Shown: positions 40,741 through 50,031 of the stretch, piece after piece
Layout: every line of letters starts with the position of its first letter
How positions within the stretch are numbered: the stretch's first letter is position 1
From: Paratractidigestivibacter sp963605405
Lineage (GTDB): Bacteria; Actinomycetota; Coriobacteriia; Coriobacteriales; Atopobiaceae
Assembly (NCBI GenBank): GCA_963605405.1
Contig: CAVCUP010000003.1
Span: 127,417-191,416, forward strand
DNA length: 64,000 nt
Direction: 5' to 3'
Program-made: the position numbers and the translations under genes
The notes under the pieces: model-generated
What the model saw: the letters and a program-made list of their open reading frames with translations, nothing else
Database searches by the model: none
Told to the model about the DNA's origin: nothing

Positions 40741-41660
40741 TGCCTTCTGCGAACAACGGGCCTGTGCCGACTTTTTCTGAGGCTGAGTTCCTCGGCTTTA
40801 GGAAGAAGGTCCGCGAGCAGGGCGAGGAGCTCTATAGAGACCTCCCTTGGCGCCGAACGCGGGACCCCTACGAGATATGGATCAGCGAGGTCATGCTCCA
40901 ACAGACTCAGGTCTCGCGCGTGGACGGCCGCTGGCAGCGTTGGCTCGCGCGGTTCTCCTCGGTCGAGGAGCTCGCGCGTTCCCGGACGGCCGACGTGCTC
41001 GATGAGTGGCAGGGTCTCGGATACAACCGGCGCGCCCTCGCGGTTCAGCGGGCGGCGACGGCCATAGTGGAGACGGGCGGCGAGTTTCCCCGCGACGTAA
41101 AAAGGCTCGTGGCGTTGCCCGGCATCGGGCCTGCGACGGCCGCTGGGATCCGGGCCTTCGCGTTCAACCTGCACGGGGTCTATCTCGAGACGAACGTGCG
41201 CGCCGTCGTGCTGCACGAGCTCTTCTCCGGTTGCGATGGCGTGGCCGACCGCGAACTCGTGCCCGTGGTCGAGGCGACGTGTCCGCCGGACGGCGACGTC
41301 GCTTGCGGGGGCGCGGCGGCCCCATCGCCGTACGAGGGCGGGGGAGAAGCCCCCGACGACCCCCGTACCTGGTACTATGCGCTCCTCGACTACGGTGCGT
41401 ACCTCAAGAAGACCACGCCTAACCCCGCACGCCGCTCCAAGGGGCACGTGAGGCAGTCGCGCTTCGAGGGCTCGCGGAGGCAGAAGCGCGCCGCGCTTGT
41501 CCGGGCGCTCCTGGCGGCCGGCTCCGCGCCTGCATCCGACCTCATCGCGTCTGTTCGCGCCGAGGGCATCGAGCTTACTGCCGACCTCGCAGAGGAGCTT
41601 CTGCGCGAGCTCGCGGGCGAGGGTTTTTGTCGCCGGGAAGGCAGCGCCTGGTTCGTCTGA
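40740..41660 (+). CDS. MutY-like HhH-GPD DNA glycosylase lacking an Fe-S cluster
   Basis: A 306-aa DNA glycosylase; GTG 40740 overlaps the upstream stop, with GTG 40764 as an alternative. The N-terminal part matches MutY: LPWRRTRDPYEIWISEVMLQQTQVSRV, which carries the catalytic Glu of adenine excision. The helix-hairpin-helix is LPGIGPATAAGIRAFAF. The GPD-loop Asp position reads ETNVR where E. coli MutY has DGNVK. The four-cysteine cluster expected after LLDYGAYLKK is missing (only TTPNPARRSKGHVRQSRFEGS), and there is no C-terminal NUDIX-like domain. Similar cluster-less MutY homologues exist in gut bacteria. The role is probably removal of A opposite 8-oxoG, but specificity is inferred. Confidence 0.78.
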   Translation: MPSANNGPVPTFSEAEFLGFRKKVREQGEELYRDLPWRRTRDPYEIWISEVMLQQTQVSRVDGRWQRWLARFSSVEELARSRTADVLDEWQGLGYNRRALAVQRAATAIVETGGEFPRDVKRLVALPGIGPATAAGIRAFAFNLHGVYLETNVRAVVLHELFSGCDGVADRELVPVVEATCPPDGDVACGGAAAPSPYEGGGEAPDDPRTWYYALLDYGAYLKKTTPNPARRSKGHVRQSRFEGSRRQKRAALVRALLAAGSAPASDLIASVRAEGIELTADLAEELLRELAGEGFCRREGSAWFV

Positions 41661-42151
41661 GCCGGTGGCCGAACGGCATGGGGCTGCGTCTGGGGACCGG
41701 GACGAGCTTGTGTGATCAAAAAAACGAGATTGTGCGTGCTCTATTAAGAAATTGATGCTCACTCAACTGGGTAAACGCATGCGGTGCAGGCTCGGGCCCC
41801 TGCCTCAGCCCTGTTCTGGCGCCGAGAAACGCCGTAAGTCCACGCAGAATCTCGAAAAAGTGATACCGAAACCGTGTTTTCCGCCTCGATTGCCCTAATG
41901 ACGCGCCCTTAACGTGCGGCGGCGAGAAAGCGGCTGCCATCCGGTGCCCAAACCGCCCCGCCTCAGGTTGCTCTCATCACCCATATCACTGGTCACGGCA
42001 TCCTGGTTATCGTCTCTGGCGATAACAAATACTCGGAATCGTGGGGCTACGCGTGTCGTATGCCGGGCCCTAGTATTCAACCCGTCAAAACAAGCCACCG
42101 ACGCTCATAAACCCCGCCGTCCCGAGCGGCGCCACCGAAAGGAAACCCAAA
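41661..42151 (+). other. Intergenic region upstream of the metY-like gene
   Basis: No gene is supported in these 491 bases. A dyad, GTTATCG (42006-42012) and CGATAAC (42020-42026), lies about 125-145 bases before the metY-like start and could be an operator or a small hairpin. The region just before the gene carries GAAAGGAAA as ribosome binding site. No known riboswitch consensus was recognised. Confidence 0.4.
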
Positions 42152-43471
42152 ATGCCGTTCCAGCTCGATCCCTCCTTCGCCGAGAACCCCGGCCAGCACT
42201 TCGATACCCTCCAGATTCACGCGGGCCTCGCCCCCGATCCCGTCACCGGCGCCGCGGCGCTGCCCATCTACGCCTCCGCCGCGTTCCAGTTTGATTCCGC
42301 CGAGGACGGCGCGGCTAAGTTCGCCCTGGCCAAGCCCGGCAACGTCTACGGCCGCCTGACCAACACCACCACCGACTCCATCGCGGCCCGCGTCGCCGCT
42401 CTCGAGGGCGCCACCGGCGCCGTCGCGGTCGCCTCCGGCCACGCCGCCGAGATCCTCGCCCTCACCAACATCGTGGGCGCCGGCGACCACATCGTCGCCT
42501 CCGACTCGCTCTACGGCGGCACCTGGAACATCTTCCTGCACACCCTGGGTGACCTCGGCGTCGAGACCACCTTCGTCGAGAACAACAACATTGACGCCTT
42601 CGTGGCCGCCACCAAGGAGAACACCAAGCTCTGGTACGTCGAGACCATCGGCAACCCGCTGGTCGACGTGGCCGACGTCCCCGCTATCGTCGACGCCGCC
42701 AACTCCCTGCCCGAGCCCGTCCCCGTGTTCGTGGACAACACCTTCGCGACCCCGTACCTGTACCGTCCGGCCGATGACGGCGCCGCCGTCGTCATCGAGT
42801 CCCTCACCAAGTGGATCGCCGGCCACGGCGTGACCCTGGGCGGCGCGGTCATCGACACGGGCAAGTTCGACTGGAAGAAGACCCCCGGCAAGTTCCCGAC
42901 CATCACCGAGCCCGACCCCTCCTACCATGGCGCCGTCTTTGCCGACGCCGCCCCCGCCGCGCCCTTCTCGACTCGCGTCCTGGCCAACAAGCTCCGTGAC
43001 TTCGGCCCGACCCTCTCCCCGTATGCCGCCCAGCTCATCGGCCTCGGCATCGAGACCCTCTCCCTGCGCGTCCAGCGCCACTCCGACAACGCCCTGGCCG
43101 TGGCCAAGTTCCTCGAGAGCCACCCGAAGGTCAGCTGGGTCCGCTACTCCGGCCTGGAGAACGACCCGAGCCACGAGGTCGCGTCCCGCGTCCTCAAGAA
43201 CGGGTTCGGCGGCGTCGTGGTCTTCGGCGTCAAGGGCGGCCGTGACGCCGGCCTGAAGGTCGTCGACAACGTCAAGCTCTTCACCCACCTCGCCAACGTA
43301 GGCGACGCCAAGTCCCTGATCATCCACCCGGCCTCCACCACGCACTCCCAGCTCACCGCCGAGCAGCTCGAGGCCGCGCACCTCTCCGAGGACCTCATCC
43401 GCCTCTCCGTGGGCATCGAGAACGCCGACGACATCATCGCCGACCTCGACCAGGCCCTCGCCGCTGTCTAA
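42152..43471 (+). CDS. O-acetylhomoserine sulfhydrylase-like PLP enzyme
   Basis: A 439-aa Cys/Met-metabolism PLP enzyme that probably converts O-acetylhomoserine and sulfide to homocysteine (MetY type). ATG 42152 follows GAAAGGAAA. Key features are FDTLQIHAGLAPDPVTGAAALPIYASAAFQFDSAE, YGRLTNTTTDSIAARVAALEG, SGHAAEILAL, VDNTFATPYLYRP and the PLP lysine in ESLTKWIAGHG. The C-terminus contains VGDAKSLIIHPASTTHSQL. The length of about 430-440 aa favours MetY over cystathionine gamma-synthase (about 380 aa). It pairs functionally with the acetyl-type MetA at 21306. It stands alone, with a terminator downstream. Confidence 0.92.
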   Translation: MPFQLDPSFAENPGQHFDTLQIHAGLAPDPVTGAAALPIYASAAFQFDSAEDGAAKFALAKPGNVYGRLTNTTTDSIAARVAALEGATGAVAVASGHAAEILALTNIVGAGDHIVASDSLYGGTWNIFLHTLGDLGVETTFVENNNIDAFVAATKENTKLWYVETIGNPLVDVADVPAIVDAANSLPEPVPVFVDNTFATPYLYRPADDGAAVVIESLTKWIAGHGVTLGGAVIDTGKFDWKKTPGKFPTITEPDPSYHGAVFADAAPAAPFSTRVLANKLRDFGPTLSPYAAQLIGLGIETLSLRVQRHSDNALAVAKFLESHPKVSWVRYSGLENDPSHEVASRVLKNGFGGVVVFGVKGGRDAGLKVVDNVKLFTHLANVGDAKSLIIHPASTTHSQLTAEQLEAAHLSEDLIRLSVGIENADDIIADLDQALAAV

Positions 43472-43573
43472 GACCTGGCAAGGAGAATCAGTCATCTGAC
43501 CTGCGCTTTATTGTGAAGAAGCCGACGTATTGCCAATAAGGCTTTAGCCGCAGGGCTGCACATGCAGGTTTCG

Positions 43574-43623
43574 CCCGTGGGGCGCGAAGGAATCCCCTTT
43601 CGCGCCCCACGGGTGTTCTTTTC
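43574..43623 (+). terminator. Terminator after the metY-like gene
   Basis: CCCGTGGGGCGCGAAGG (43574-43590) pairs with CCTTTCGCGCCCCACGGG (43596-43613), a stem of about 17 bp, followed by TGTTCTTTTC. The remaining bases up to 43924 hold no gene I can support. Confidence 0.8.
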
Positions 43624-43924
43624 GCGCCGCCTGACGAGGCGCCCGTGCCTGCTGAGCTCCCTGTTCCGATGACCCTGCCCCGCCCCTGCCGCGGCCTTGC
43701 GCCGACTCGCCGCGTAGGCCCTTCTCGATGCGTGGCCTGCGCGGCATTGCCCGCGCGGCCACCGTCAGCGCCCCGCTCGCCTACGCCTGGCCGATGAGCC
43801 TGCGCACTCGCGGAATCGTGTGGACGAACCGTGGAGCGAACTGGTAAAACTGACTATGTGTCAAAACGCGTTGGGACCGCGGCGCACCTACGCCGCGGCA
43901 GGGATAAGCGACAGGAGCGCATCT

Positions 43925-46237
43925 ATGGGCACCCTCGATAGTAACCTCTACCTGAGCAACGACGACCTGTACCTGCTCGGCAACGGCAACTGGTACCGCA
44001 GCTACGAGAAGCTCGGCGCCCACCCTGCCGCGGATGCCGACGGCCGCGCCGGCTACCACTTCGCCGTATGGGCCCCTCGAGTGCAGTCCGTTTGTGTGAT
44101 CGGCGAGTTCAACGGCTGGGACGAGCAGGCCGATCCCCTCGCCAAGTCGGAGTCCGGCGACGTCTGGCAGGGCTTTGTCCCCGGCGTCGTCCCCGGCCAG
44201 CTCTATAAGTTCCTTCTCGTCACCCACGACGGCGAGAAGCTCTATAAGGCCGACCCCTACGCCTTCTACGCCGAGCTGCCCCCGGGAACCGCCTCCCGCA
44301 CGGCGGACCTCGCGGGCTACGTGTGGAAGGACGCCGACTGGATGACCGAGCGCGCCTCTCGCCCCATGCTCAAGAGCCCGCTCAACATCTTTGAGGTGCA
44401 CCTGGGCAGCTGGAAGCGCCACGGCAACGAGCCGCAGGGGGAGCCCCGCGAGGACGGCACCTGGCCGGGCCCGGGCGATCCCTTCCCCGCCCAGCGCGGC
44501 ACCTACTACAGCTACGACGACCTCTCCCGCGAGCTCGTGGCCTACGTGAAGAAGATGGGCTACTCCCACATCGAGGTCATGCCCCTCTCGGAGCACCCCT
44601 TCGACGGCTCCTGGGGCTACCAGTCCACGGGCTACTACGCCCCGACCTCCCGCTACGGCAACCCGCATCAGCTCATGCACTTCGTCGACGCCTGCCACAA
44701 GGCCGGCATCGGCGTGATCATGGACTGGGTCCCCGGCGGTTTCTGCGCCGACTCCCACGGTCTCGCCACCTTTAACGGCGAGATGCTCTACGAGCACGAG
44801 ATCCACCCCAACTGGGGCACGCACAAGTTCGACTTCGCCCGCGGCCAGGTCCGCAGCTTCCTCGTGTCCAACGCGCTCTACTGGATCGAGACATACCACA
44901 TCGACGGCATCCGCATGGACGGCGTCTCCTCGATGCTCTACATGAACTTCGGCATCGACGACGCCTCCCAGAAGCGCTTCAACAAGAAGGGCACCGAGGA
45001 GGACCTCGACGCGTCCGCCTTCATCCGCCAGACCAACTTCACGATGGGCGAGCTCCACCCCGACGTCATGATGATCGCCGAGGAGTCCACCGCCTGGCCG
45101 CTCGTGACCTACCCGCCCGCGGACGGCGGCCTGGGCTTCCACTTCAAGTGGGACATGGGTTGGATGAACGACACCCTGCACTACATGCAGACCGACTTCC
45201 CTTGGCGCCCCGGCAACCACCGCATGCTCACGTTCTCCTCTATGTACCAGTTCAACGAGAACTTCGTGCTGCCGCTTTCCCACGACGAGGTCGTCAACGG
45301 CAAGTGCTCGCTGATCACCCGCATGCCGGGCGACCAGTGGCGTCAGTTCGCCGGCCTGCGCGCGCTGGCCTTCTACCAGATGATGCACGCCGGAGGCAAG
45401 CTCAACTTCATGGGCAACGAGATCGGCCAGTACATCGAGTGGCGCTACTACGAGGGCGTCGAGTACTTCCTCGCGGAGAACTACGACGCGCACCGCAACC
45501 AGCAGGTCTTCGTCGAGGCGCTGAACAAGTTCTATAAGAAGAACCCGGCCCTTTGGGAGCGCGGCTACGAGTCCTCCGGCTTCGAGTGGCTCGACGCGGA
45601 CAACAAGGACCAGTCCATCATCAGCTTCATTCGCCGCGGCGACGACCCCAAGGACGACCTGGTCATCCTCATCAACTTCGACGTGAACCCGCGTGAGGAC
45701 TTCCGCCTGGGCGTGCCCGAGTGGGGCGTCTACGCCGAGAAGTTCAACTCCGACGCGACCGAGTTCGGCGGCTCCGGCGTCGTCAACGAGGGCCGCATGC
45801 GCTGCGAGGATGTGGCTTGGAACGGCCGCGAGCAGTCCGTGATCCTGCGCGTCCCGCCGCTGGCCGGCATCGTCATCAAGAAGGTCGCCGCCCAGGCTCG
45901 CCCTAAGGCCAAGGCCAAGGCGAGCGGCGCCAAGGCCGAGGCGTCCGCGAAGGCCGAGAAGCCCGCGCCCGCCAAGAAGGCCCCGGCAAAGAAGGTCCCC
46001 GTGAAGGCAAAGAAGGATGAGGCCGCAGCCGTTGCCGACGAACCGAAGCCTGCCGCAGCCAAGCCTGCGGCGAAGAAACCGGCGGCCAAGGCCAAGCCCG
46101 CGACGAAGAAGCCCGCGACGATCGAGCCCGAGCCGCCCGCGAAGCAGCCTGTGACGGATTCAAAAACCGCCGCCAAGGCTCCCGCGAAGGCCGCTGCGGG
46201 CAAGAAGGCCGCCAAGGCCTCCGCAAAAACTAAGTAA
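43925..46237 (+). CDS. glgB: 1,4-alpha-glucan branching enzyme with Lys/Ala-rich tail
   Basis: A 770-aa GlgB that introduces alpha-1,6 branches into glycogen. ATG 43925 follows AGGAG; a frame extension to 43820 has no ribosome binding site. A short N-terminal segment and CBM48 (GAHPAADADGRAGYHFAVWAPRVQSVCVIGEFNGW) precede the GH13 barrel. The catalytic triad is D332 (IRMDGVSSMLY), E386 (MIAEEST) and D454 (SHDEVV). Residues 655-770 are an unusual tail of AKKAPAKK-type Lys/Ala/Pro repeats, similar in composition to histone H1 tails and absent from typical GlgB. It is the first gene of the glycogen cluster. Confidence 0.95.
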   Translation: MGTLDSNLYLSNDDLYLLGNGNWYRSYEKLGAHPAADADGRAGYHFAVWAPRVQSVCVIGEFNGWDEQADPLAKSESGDVWQGFVPGVVPGQLYKFLLVTHDGEKLYKADPYAFYAELPPGTASRTADLAGYVWKDADWMTERASRPMLKSPLNIFEVHLGSWKRHGNEPQGEPREDGTWPGPGDPFPAQRGTYYSYDDLSRELVAYVKKMGYSHIEVMPLSEHPFDGSWGYQSTGYYAPTSRYGNPHQLMHFVDACHKAGIGVIMDWVPGGFCADSHGLATFNGEMLYEHEIHPNWGTHKFDFARGQVRSFLVSNALYWIETYHIDGIRMDGVSSMLYMNFGIDDASQKRFNKKGTEEDLDASAFIRQTNFTMGELHPDVMMIAEESTAWPLVTYPPADGGLGFHFKWDMGWMNDTLHYMQTDFPWRPGNHRMLTFSSMYQFNENFVLPLSHDEVVNGKCSLITRMPGDQWRQFAGLRALAFYQMMHAGGKLNFMGNEIGQYIEWRYYEGVEYFLAENYDAHRNQQVFVEALNKFYKKNPALWERGYESSGFEWLDADNKDQSIISFIRRGDDPKDDLVILINFDVNPREDFRLGVPEWGVYAEKFNSDATEFGGSGVVNEGRMRCEDVAWNGREQSVILRVPPLAGIVIKKVAAQARPKAKAKASGAKAEASAKAEKPAPAKKAPAKKVPVKAKKDEAAAVADEPKPAAAKPAAKKPAAKAKPATKKPATIEPEPPAKQPVTDSKTAAKAPAKAAAGKKAAKASAKTK

Positions 46238-46254
46238 ACCGATGTAAAATCAAT

Positions 46255-46281
46255 GGGGCCGCCCACAAAATGGGCGGCCCC
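46255..46281 (+). terminator. Strong hairpin between glgB and glgP
   Basis: GGGGCCGCCCA-CAAAA-TGGGCGGCCCC, an 11-bp perfect stem 17 bases after the glgB stop. No U-tract follows, so it may stabilise the glgB 3' end or attenuate rather than end transcription. Confidence 0.55.
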
Positions 46282-46375
46282 TATCGCCCGCGCCGCAAGG
46301 CTTTCGGGTGCTCGAGGCGTGCGCGCCCGCGCCCGCCGCACGTATTGTCGGCACGACCGCACAAAAGGGGAGAGT

Positions 46376-48817
46376 ATGGCAGACTACCAGCAGATCTTTA
46401 AGGACGAGAAGGACTTCGAGACCCAGTACCGAGCCGCCTTCCAGTCCGAACTCGGCAAGACCTTCGAGCAGAGCGACAAGCTCGAGCAGTTTCAGGTCCT
46501 CGCCAAGCTGATCGCCTCCAAGGGCAACGCCCAGCAGGCCGTTTCCCACACCGTTGAGGAGAAGAAGGTCTACTACTTCTCCCTCGAGTTCCTCATCGGT
46601 CCTCTTCTCGACAACTACCTCATCAACTACGGCGTCCGCGACCTCGTTGCCGACGCCATGAAGGACATGGGCACCGACCTCGACGAGGTTTGCCGCCAGG
46701 AGGTCGACCCCGGCCTTGGCAACGGCGGCCTCGGCCGTCTCGCCGCGTGCTTCCTCGCGTCCATGGCCCACAACGGCATGGCCGGCTACGGCAACGGCAT
46801 GCGCTACCGCTACGGCCTCTTCCACCAGGACATCGAGGGCGGCCGCCAGGTCGAGCGCACCGACAACTGGCTCGCCAACGGCTTCCCCTGGGAGACCCGC
46901 AAGGATGCCTCCGCCGTCACCGTCCGCTTCGGCGGCCACGTCGTCCGCCACGAGGACGGCGACAAGTACTGGTTCACCGAGGAGGGCGGCGAGCTCGTCC
47001 GCGCCGTGCCCTACGACGTGCCCGTGATCGGTTTTGGCGGCAAGGTCGTCAACAAGCTGCGCCTCTGGTCGGCCGAGCCGGCTAACGAGGACTTCGACCT
47101 CGACGCCTTCAACGACGGCGACTACGCCAAGGCCAACAAGTTCCGCTCCGATGTCGAGGCCATCTCGACCATCCTGTATCCCAACGACGCCGGTGAGCAC
47201 GGCCGCATGCTGCGCCTCAAGCAGGAGTACCTCTTCGTCTCCGCCGGCCTGCAGACCATCCTGCGCACCTACGAGAAGGAGTTCGGCGCCGATTGGAAGA
47301 ACCTCGGCAAGCACGTGAGCGTCCACACCAACGACACCCACCCCGCCATGTGCGGCCCTGAGCTGCTTCGCATTCTCGTCGACGACAAGGGCGTCGACTT
47401 CGACGAGGCCTTCAGGATCGTCCGCGAGACCGTCTCCTTCACCAACCACACCGTCATGCCCGAGGCCCTGGAGAAGTGGCCCATCAACACCTTCCGCAAC
47501 CTTCTCCCGCGCCTCTACATGTTCATCGAGGAGATCGACCGCCGCTGGCGCGACGGCCTGTCCGAGAAGCTCGGCGAGGACGGCGCCTCCTGGACCGATG
47601 TCCTGCGCAACACCGCCATCCTCTGGGACGGCCAGGTGCGCATGGCGAACCTCTCCATCATCTTCTCGCACTCCGTCAACGGCGTCTCCGCGCTGCACTC
47701 CGACATCCTCCAGCGCGAGACCTTCCGCGACTTCGCGCGTCTCGAGCCGGAGCTCTTCAACAATAAGACCAACGGCGTGACCCACCGCCGCTTCCTGCGC
47801 GAGGCCAACCCCGCCTACTCCAAGATCATCACCGAGGCTATCGGCGAAGGCTGGCTCAACGACGCCGACGAGCTCGAGAAGCTCGTTCCCTTTGAGTCCG
47901 ACGCGAGCTTCCTCGAGGCCATGGACAAGGCCAAGAAGCAGAACAAGGAGCGCCTCGCGGCCTACGTCAAGGAGACCTCCGGCGTCGAGCTCGACACCAA
48001 CATGGTCTTCGACGTCCAGGTCAAGCGCTTCCACGCCTACAAGCGTCAGCTTCTCTCCGTGTTTAAGATCCTCGACCTGCGCAACCGCATCCTCGACGAC
48101 CCGAGCTTCGCCCCGCAGCCGACGGCGTTCATCTTCTCTGGCAAGGCCGCCCAGAGCTACACCTTCGCCAAGGAGGTCATCCGCCTCATCAACTCGCTGG
48201 CCGACGTCGTGAACAACGACCCGCGCCTCAACGACAAGATCCGCGTGGCCTTTGTCCCGAACTTCGCCGTGTCCAACGCGCAGTACATCTACTCCGCCGC
48301 CGACATCTCCGAGCAGATCTCGCTCGCCGGCACCGAGGCCTCCGGCACCTCCAACATGAAGCTCATGATGAACGGCGCCCTGACCCTCGGCACGCTCGAC
48401 GGCTCCAACGTCGAGATCTCCGAGCTCGTCGGCCCTGAGAACATCAAGATTTTCGGCATGAAGACCGAGGAGGTCGAGGAACTGCAGGCTTCCGGCCGCT
48501 ATTACGCTTGGGACCAGTACAACAACGACCGCGACCGTACCGGCCGTATCGTGGACCAGCTCGTGGACGGCACCCTCTCCGGCCTCTCCGGGAACTTCGA
48601 GAGCGTCCACGACCACCTCATGGTCGAGAACGACCCGTACCTCGTCATGGGCGACTTCCACGCCTATGTCCAGGCCTGGGAGGAGCTCACCAACAGCTAC
48701 GCCGACCGTGCCGCATGGAACAAGTCGGCGCTCCACAATACCGCCAAGGCGGGGTTCTTCTCCAGTGACCGAACTATCGCCGAATATGAGAGCGATATCT
48801 GGCACATTAATGCTTAG
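46376..48817 (+). CDS. glgP: Glycogen/alpha-glucan phosphorylase
   Basis: An 813-aa PLP enzyme releasing glucose-1-phosphate from glycogen. ATG 46376 follows AAAGGGGAGAG; an upstream frame extension to 46253 lies in the hairpin. The N-terminus has YYFSLEFLIGPLLDNYLINYG, then VDPGLGNGGLGRLAACFLASMA, GHVVRHEDGDKYWFTEE and HVSVHTNDTHPAMCGPELLR. The PLP-binding lysine is K662 in EASGTSNMKLMMNG. The length agrees with bacterial GlgP (about 800-820 aa). Next to the synthesis genes it allows glycogen turnover. Confidence 0.97.
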   Translation: MADYQQIFKDEKDFETQYRAAFQSELGKTFEQSDKLEQFQVLAKLIASKGNAQQAVSHTVEEKKVYYFSLEFLIGPLLDNYLINYGVRDLVADAMKDMGTDLDEVCRQEVDPGLGNGGLGRLAACFLASMAHNGMAGYGNGMRYRYGLFHQDIEGGRQVERTDNWLANGFPWETRKDASAVTVRFGGHVVRHEDGDKYWFTEEGGELVRAVPYDVPVIGFGGKVVNKLRLWSAEPANEDFDLDAFNDGDYAKANKFRSDVEAISTILYPNDAGEHGRMLRLKQEYLFVSAGLQTILRTYEKEFGADWKNLGKHVSVHTNDTHPAMCGPELLRILVDDKGVDFDEAFRIVRETVSFTNHTVMPEALEKWPINTFRNLLPRLYMFIEEIDRRWRDGLSEKLGEDGASWTDVLRNTAILWDGQVRMANLSIIFSHSVNGVSALHSDILQRETFRDFARLEPELFNNKTNGVTHRRFLREANPAYSKIITEAIGEGWLNDADELEKLVPFESDASFLEAMDKAKKQNKERLAAYVKETSGVELDTNMVFDVQVKRFHAYKRQLLSVFKILDLRNRILDDPSFAPQPTAFIFSGKAAQSYTFAKEVIRLINSLADVVNNDPRLNDKIRVAFVPNFAVSNAQYIYSAADISEQISLAGTEASGTSNMKLMMNGALTLGTLDGSNVEISELVGPENIKIFGMKTEEVEELQASGRYYAWDQYNNDRDRTGRIVDQLVDGTLSGLSGNFESVHDHLMVENDPYLVMGDFHAYVQAWEELTNSYADRAAWNKSALHNTAKAGFFSSDRTIAEYESDIWHINA

Positions 48818-48825
48818 TTAGTTAG

Positions 48826-48859
48826 CCGGGGGGCGAGTCCCTCGCCCTCCGGTTTACGT
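48826..48859 (+). terminator. Hairpin between glgP and glgC
   Basis: CCGGGGGGCGAG-TCC-CTCGCCCTCCGG followed by TTTACGTT: a 12-bp stem with one G-U pair. It probably reduces read-through into glgC or marks an mRNA end. Confidence 0.6.
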
Positions 48860-48880
48860 TAGGCCGAAAGGAGTGGGGGA

Positions 48881-50029
48881 ATGAGCAAGAAGGAGTGCAT
48901 TGCAATGCTCCTTGCCGGTGGGCAGGGCAGCAGGCTCGGTGCGCTGACGAGTAACGTGGCTAAGCCCGCGGTGTCGTTTGGTGGCAAGTTCCGCATCATC
49001 GACTTCGCGCTCTCTAACTGCGCGAACTCCAACGTGAACACGGTGGGCGTCCTGACGCAGTACCGTCCGTATCTGCTGCACAGCTACATCGGCACGGGCG
49101 AGGCGTGGAACCTCGACGAGCGCGACGGCGGGGTCTCTATCCTGCCGCCCTACGCCACCCAGACGGGCGGCGCCTGGTACGAGGGCACCGCCGACGCGGT
49201 GACCCAGAACATTGGCTACATCGAGCAGAACGACCCTGAGTACGTTCTTATCCTCTCGGGCGACCAGCTCTACCGTATGGACTACGCCGACATGCTCGCC
49301 ACGCACAAGAAGAACAACGCGGACCTGACCATCGCCGTCATGCCCGTGCCTTGGGAGGAGGCTTCCCGCTTCGGCATCATCACCGCCGACGAGGAGGGCC
49401 GCATCACCAAGTTCACCGAGAAGCCCAAGAAGCCCGATTCGAACCTCGCCTCCATGGGCATCTACATCTTTAGCACCGACCTCCTGCTCGAGACCCTGCG
49501 TGAGGACGCCGTCGACCAGACCTCCGAGCACGACTTCGGCAACAACATCATCCCGAAGCTGCTCGGCGACAACAAGCGCCTGTTCACCTATGAGTTCAAC
49601 GGGTTCTGGCGTGACGTAGGCACCATCTCCAGCTACCACGAGACGAGCATGGACCTTCTCGGTCCCAACCCCGCCTTCGACATCTACGACGAGAGCTTCC
49701 CCATCATGTCGAACGCCTCGACCCGTCCGCCCTCGTTCGTGGGTCGCAACGGCGAGGTCGAGGACTGCCTCGTCTCCAACGGCTGCACCATCCTCGGCAA
49801 GGCCAAGCACTCCATCCTCTCCACCGACGCCTATGTCGGCGAGCGCGCGACCGTTGAGGACTCCGTGCTGCTGCCCGGCGCCGTGGTCAAGGACGGCGCG
49901 CACGTGGTCCGCGCCATCCTCGGCGAGAACGCCGTGGTCGAAGAGAACGTCAACCTCGGATCCGTCGACGCGACGAAGGACACCGCCGTCATCGGCAACG
50001 ACGTCGTAGTCGGGAAGGGGGATAACTAA
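48881..50029 (+). CDS. glgC: Glucose-1-phosphate adenylyltransferase
   Basis: A 382-aa ADP-glucose pyrophosphorylase producing the glucosyl donor for GlgA. ATG 48881 follows GAAAGGAG. The nucleotide-binding motif is AMLLAGGQGSRLGALT. FRIIDFALSNCANS and GTADAVTQNIGYIEQ follow, then IYIFSTDLLLETLRED and FWRDVGTISSYHETSMDLL. A C-terminal left-handed beta-helix spans about residues 285-382. With GlgD immediately downstream it probably forms a heteromeric GlgC/GlgD enzyme, as described in Bacillota. Confidence 0.96.
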   Translation: MSKKECIAMLLAGGQGSRLGALTSNVAKPAVSFGGKFRIIDFALSNCANSNVNTVGVLTQYRPYLLHSYIGTGEAWNLDERDGGVSILPPYATQTGGAWYEGTADAVTQNIGYIEQNDPEYVLILSGDQLYRMDYADMLATHKKNNADLTIAVMPVPWEEASRFGIITADEEGRITKFTEKPKKPDSNLASMGIYIFSTDLLLETLREDAVDQTSEHDFGNNIIPKLLGDNKRLFTYEFNGFWRDVGTISSYHETSMDLLGPNPAFDIYDESFPIMSNASTRPPSFVGRNGEVEDCLVSNGCTILGKAKHSILSTDAYVGERATVEDSVLLPGAVVKDGAHVVRAILGENAVVEENVNLGSVDATKDTAVIGNDVVVGKGDN

Positions 50030-50031
50030 TC

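Noticed and set aside
46250..48805. Antisense open frame opposite glgP
   Set aside because: Codon bias (NNC/NNG codons) keeps the opposite frame free of stops; the plus strand encodes an unmistakable GlgP.
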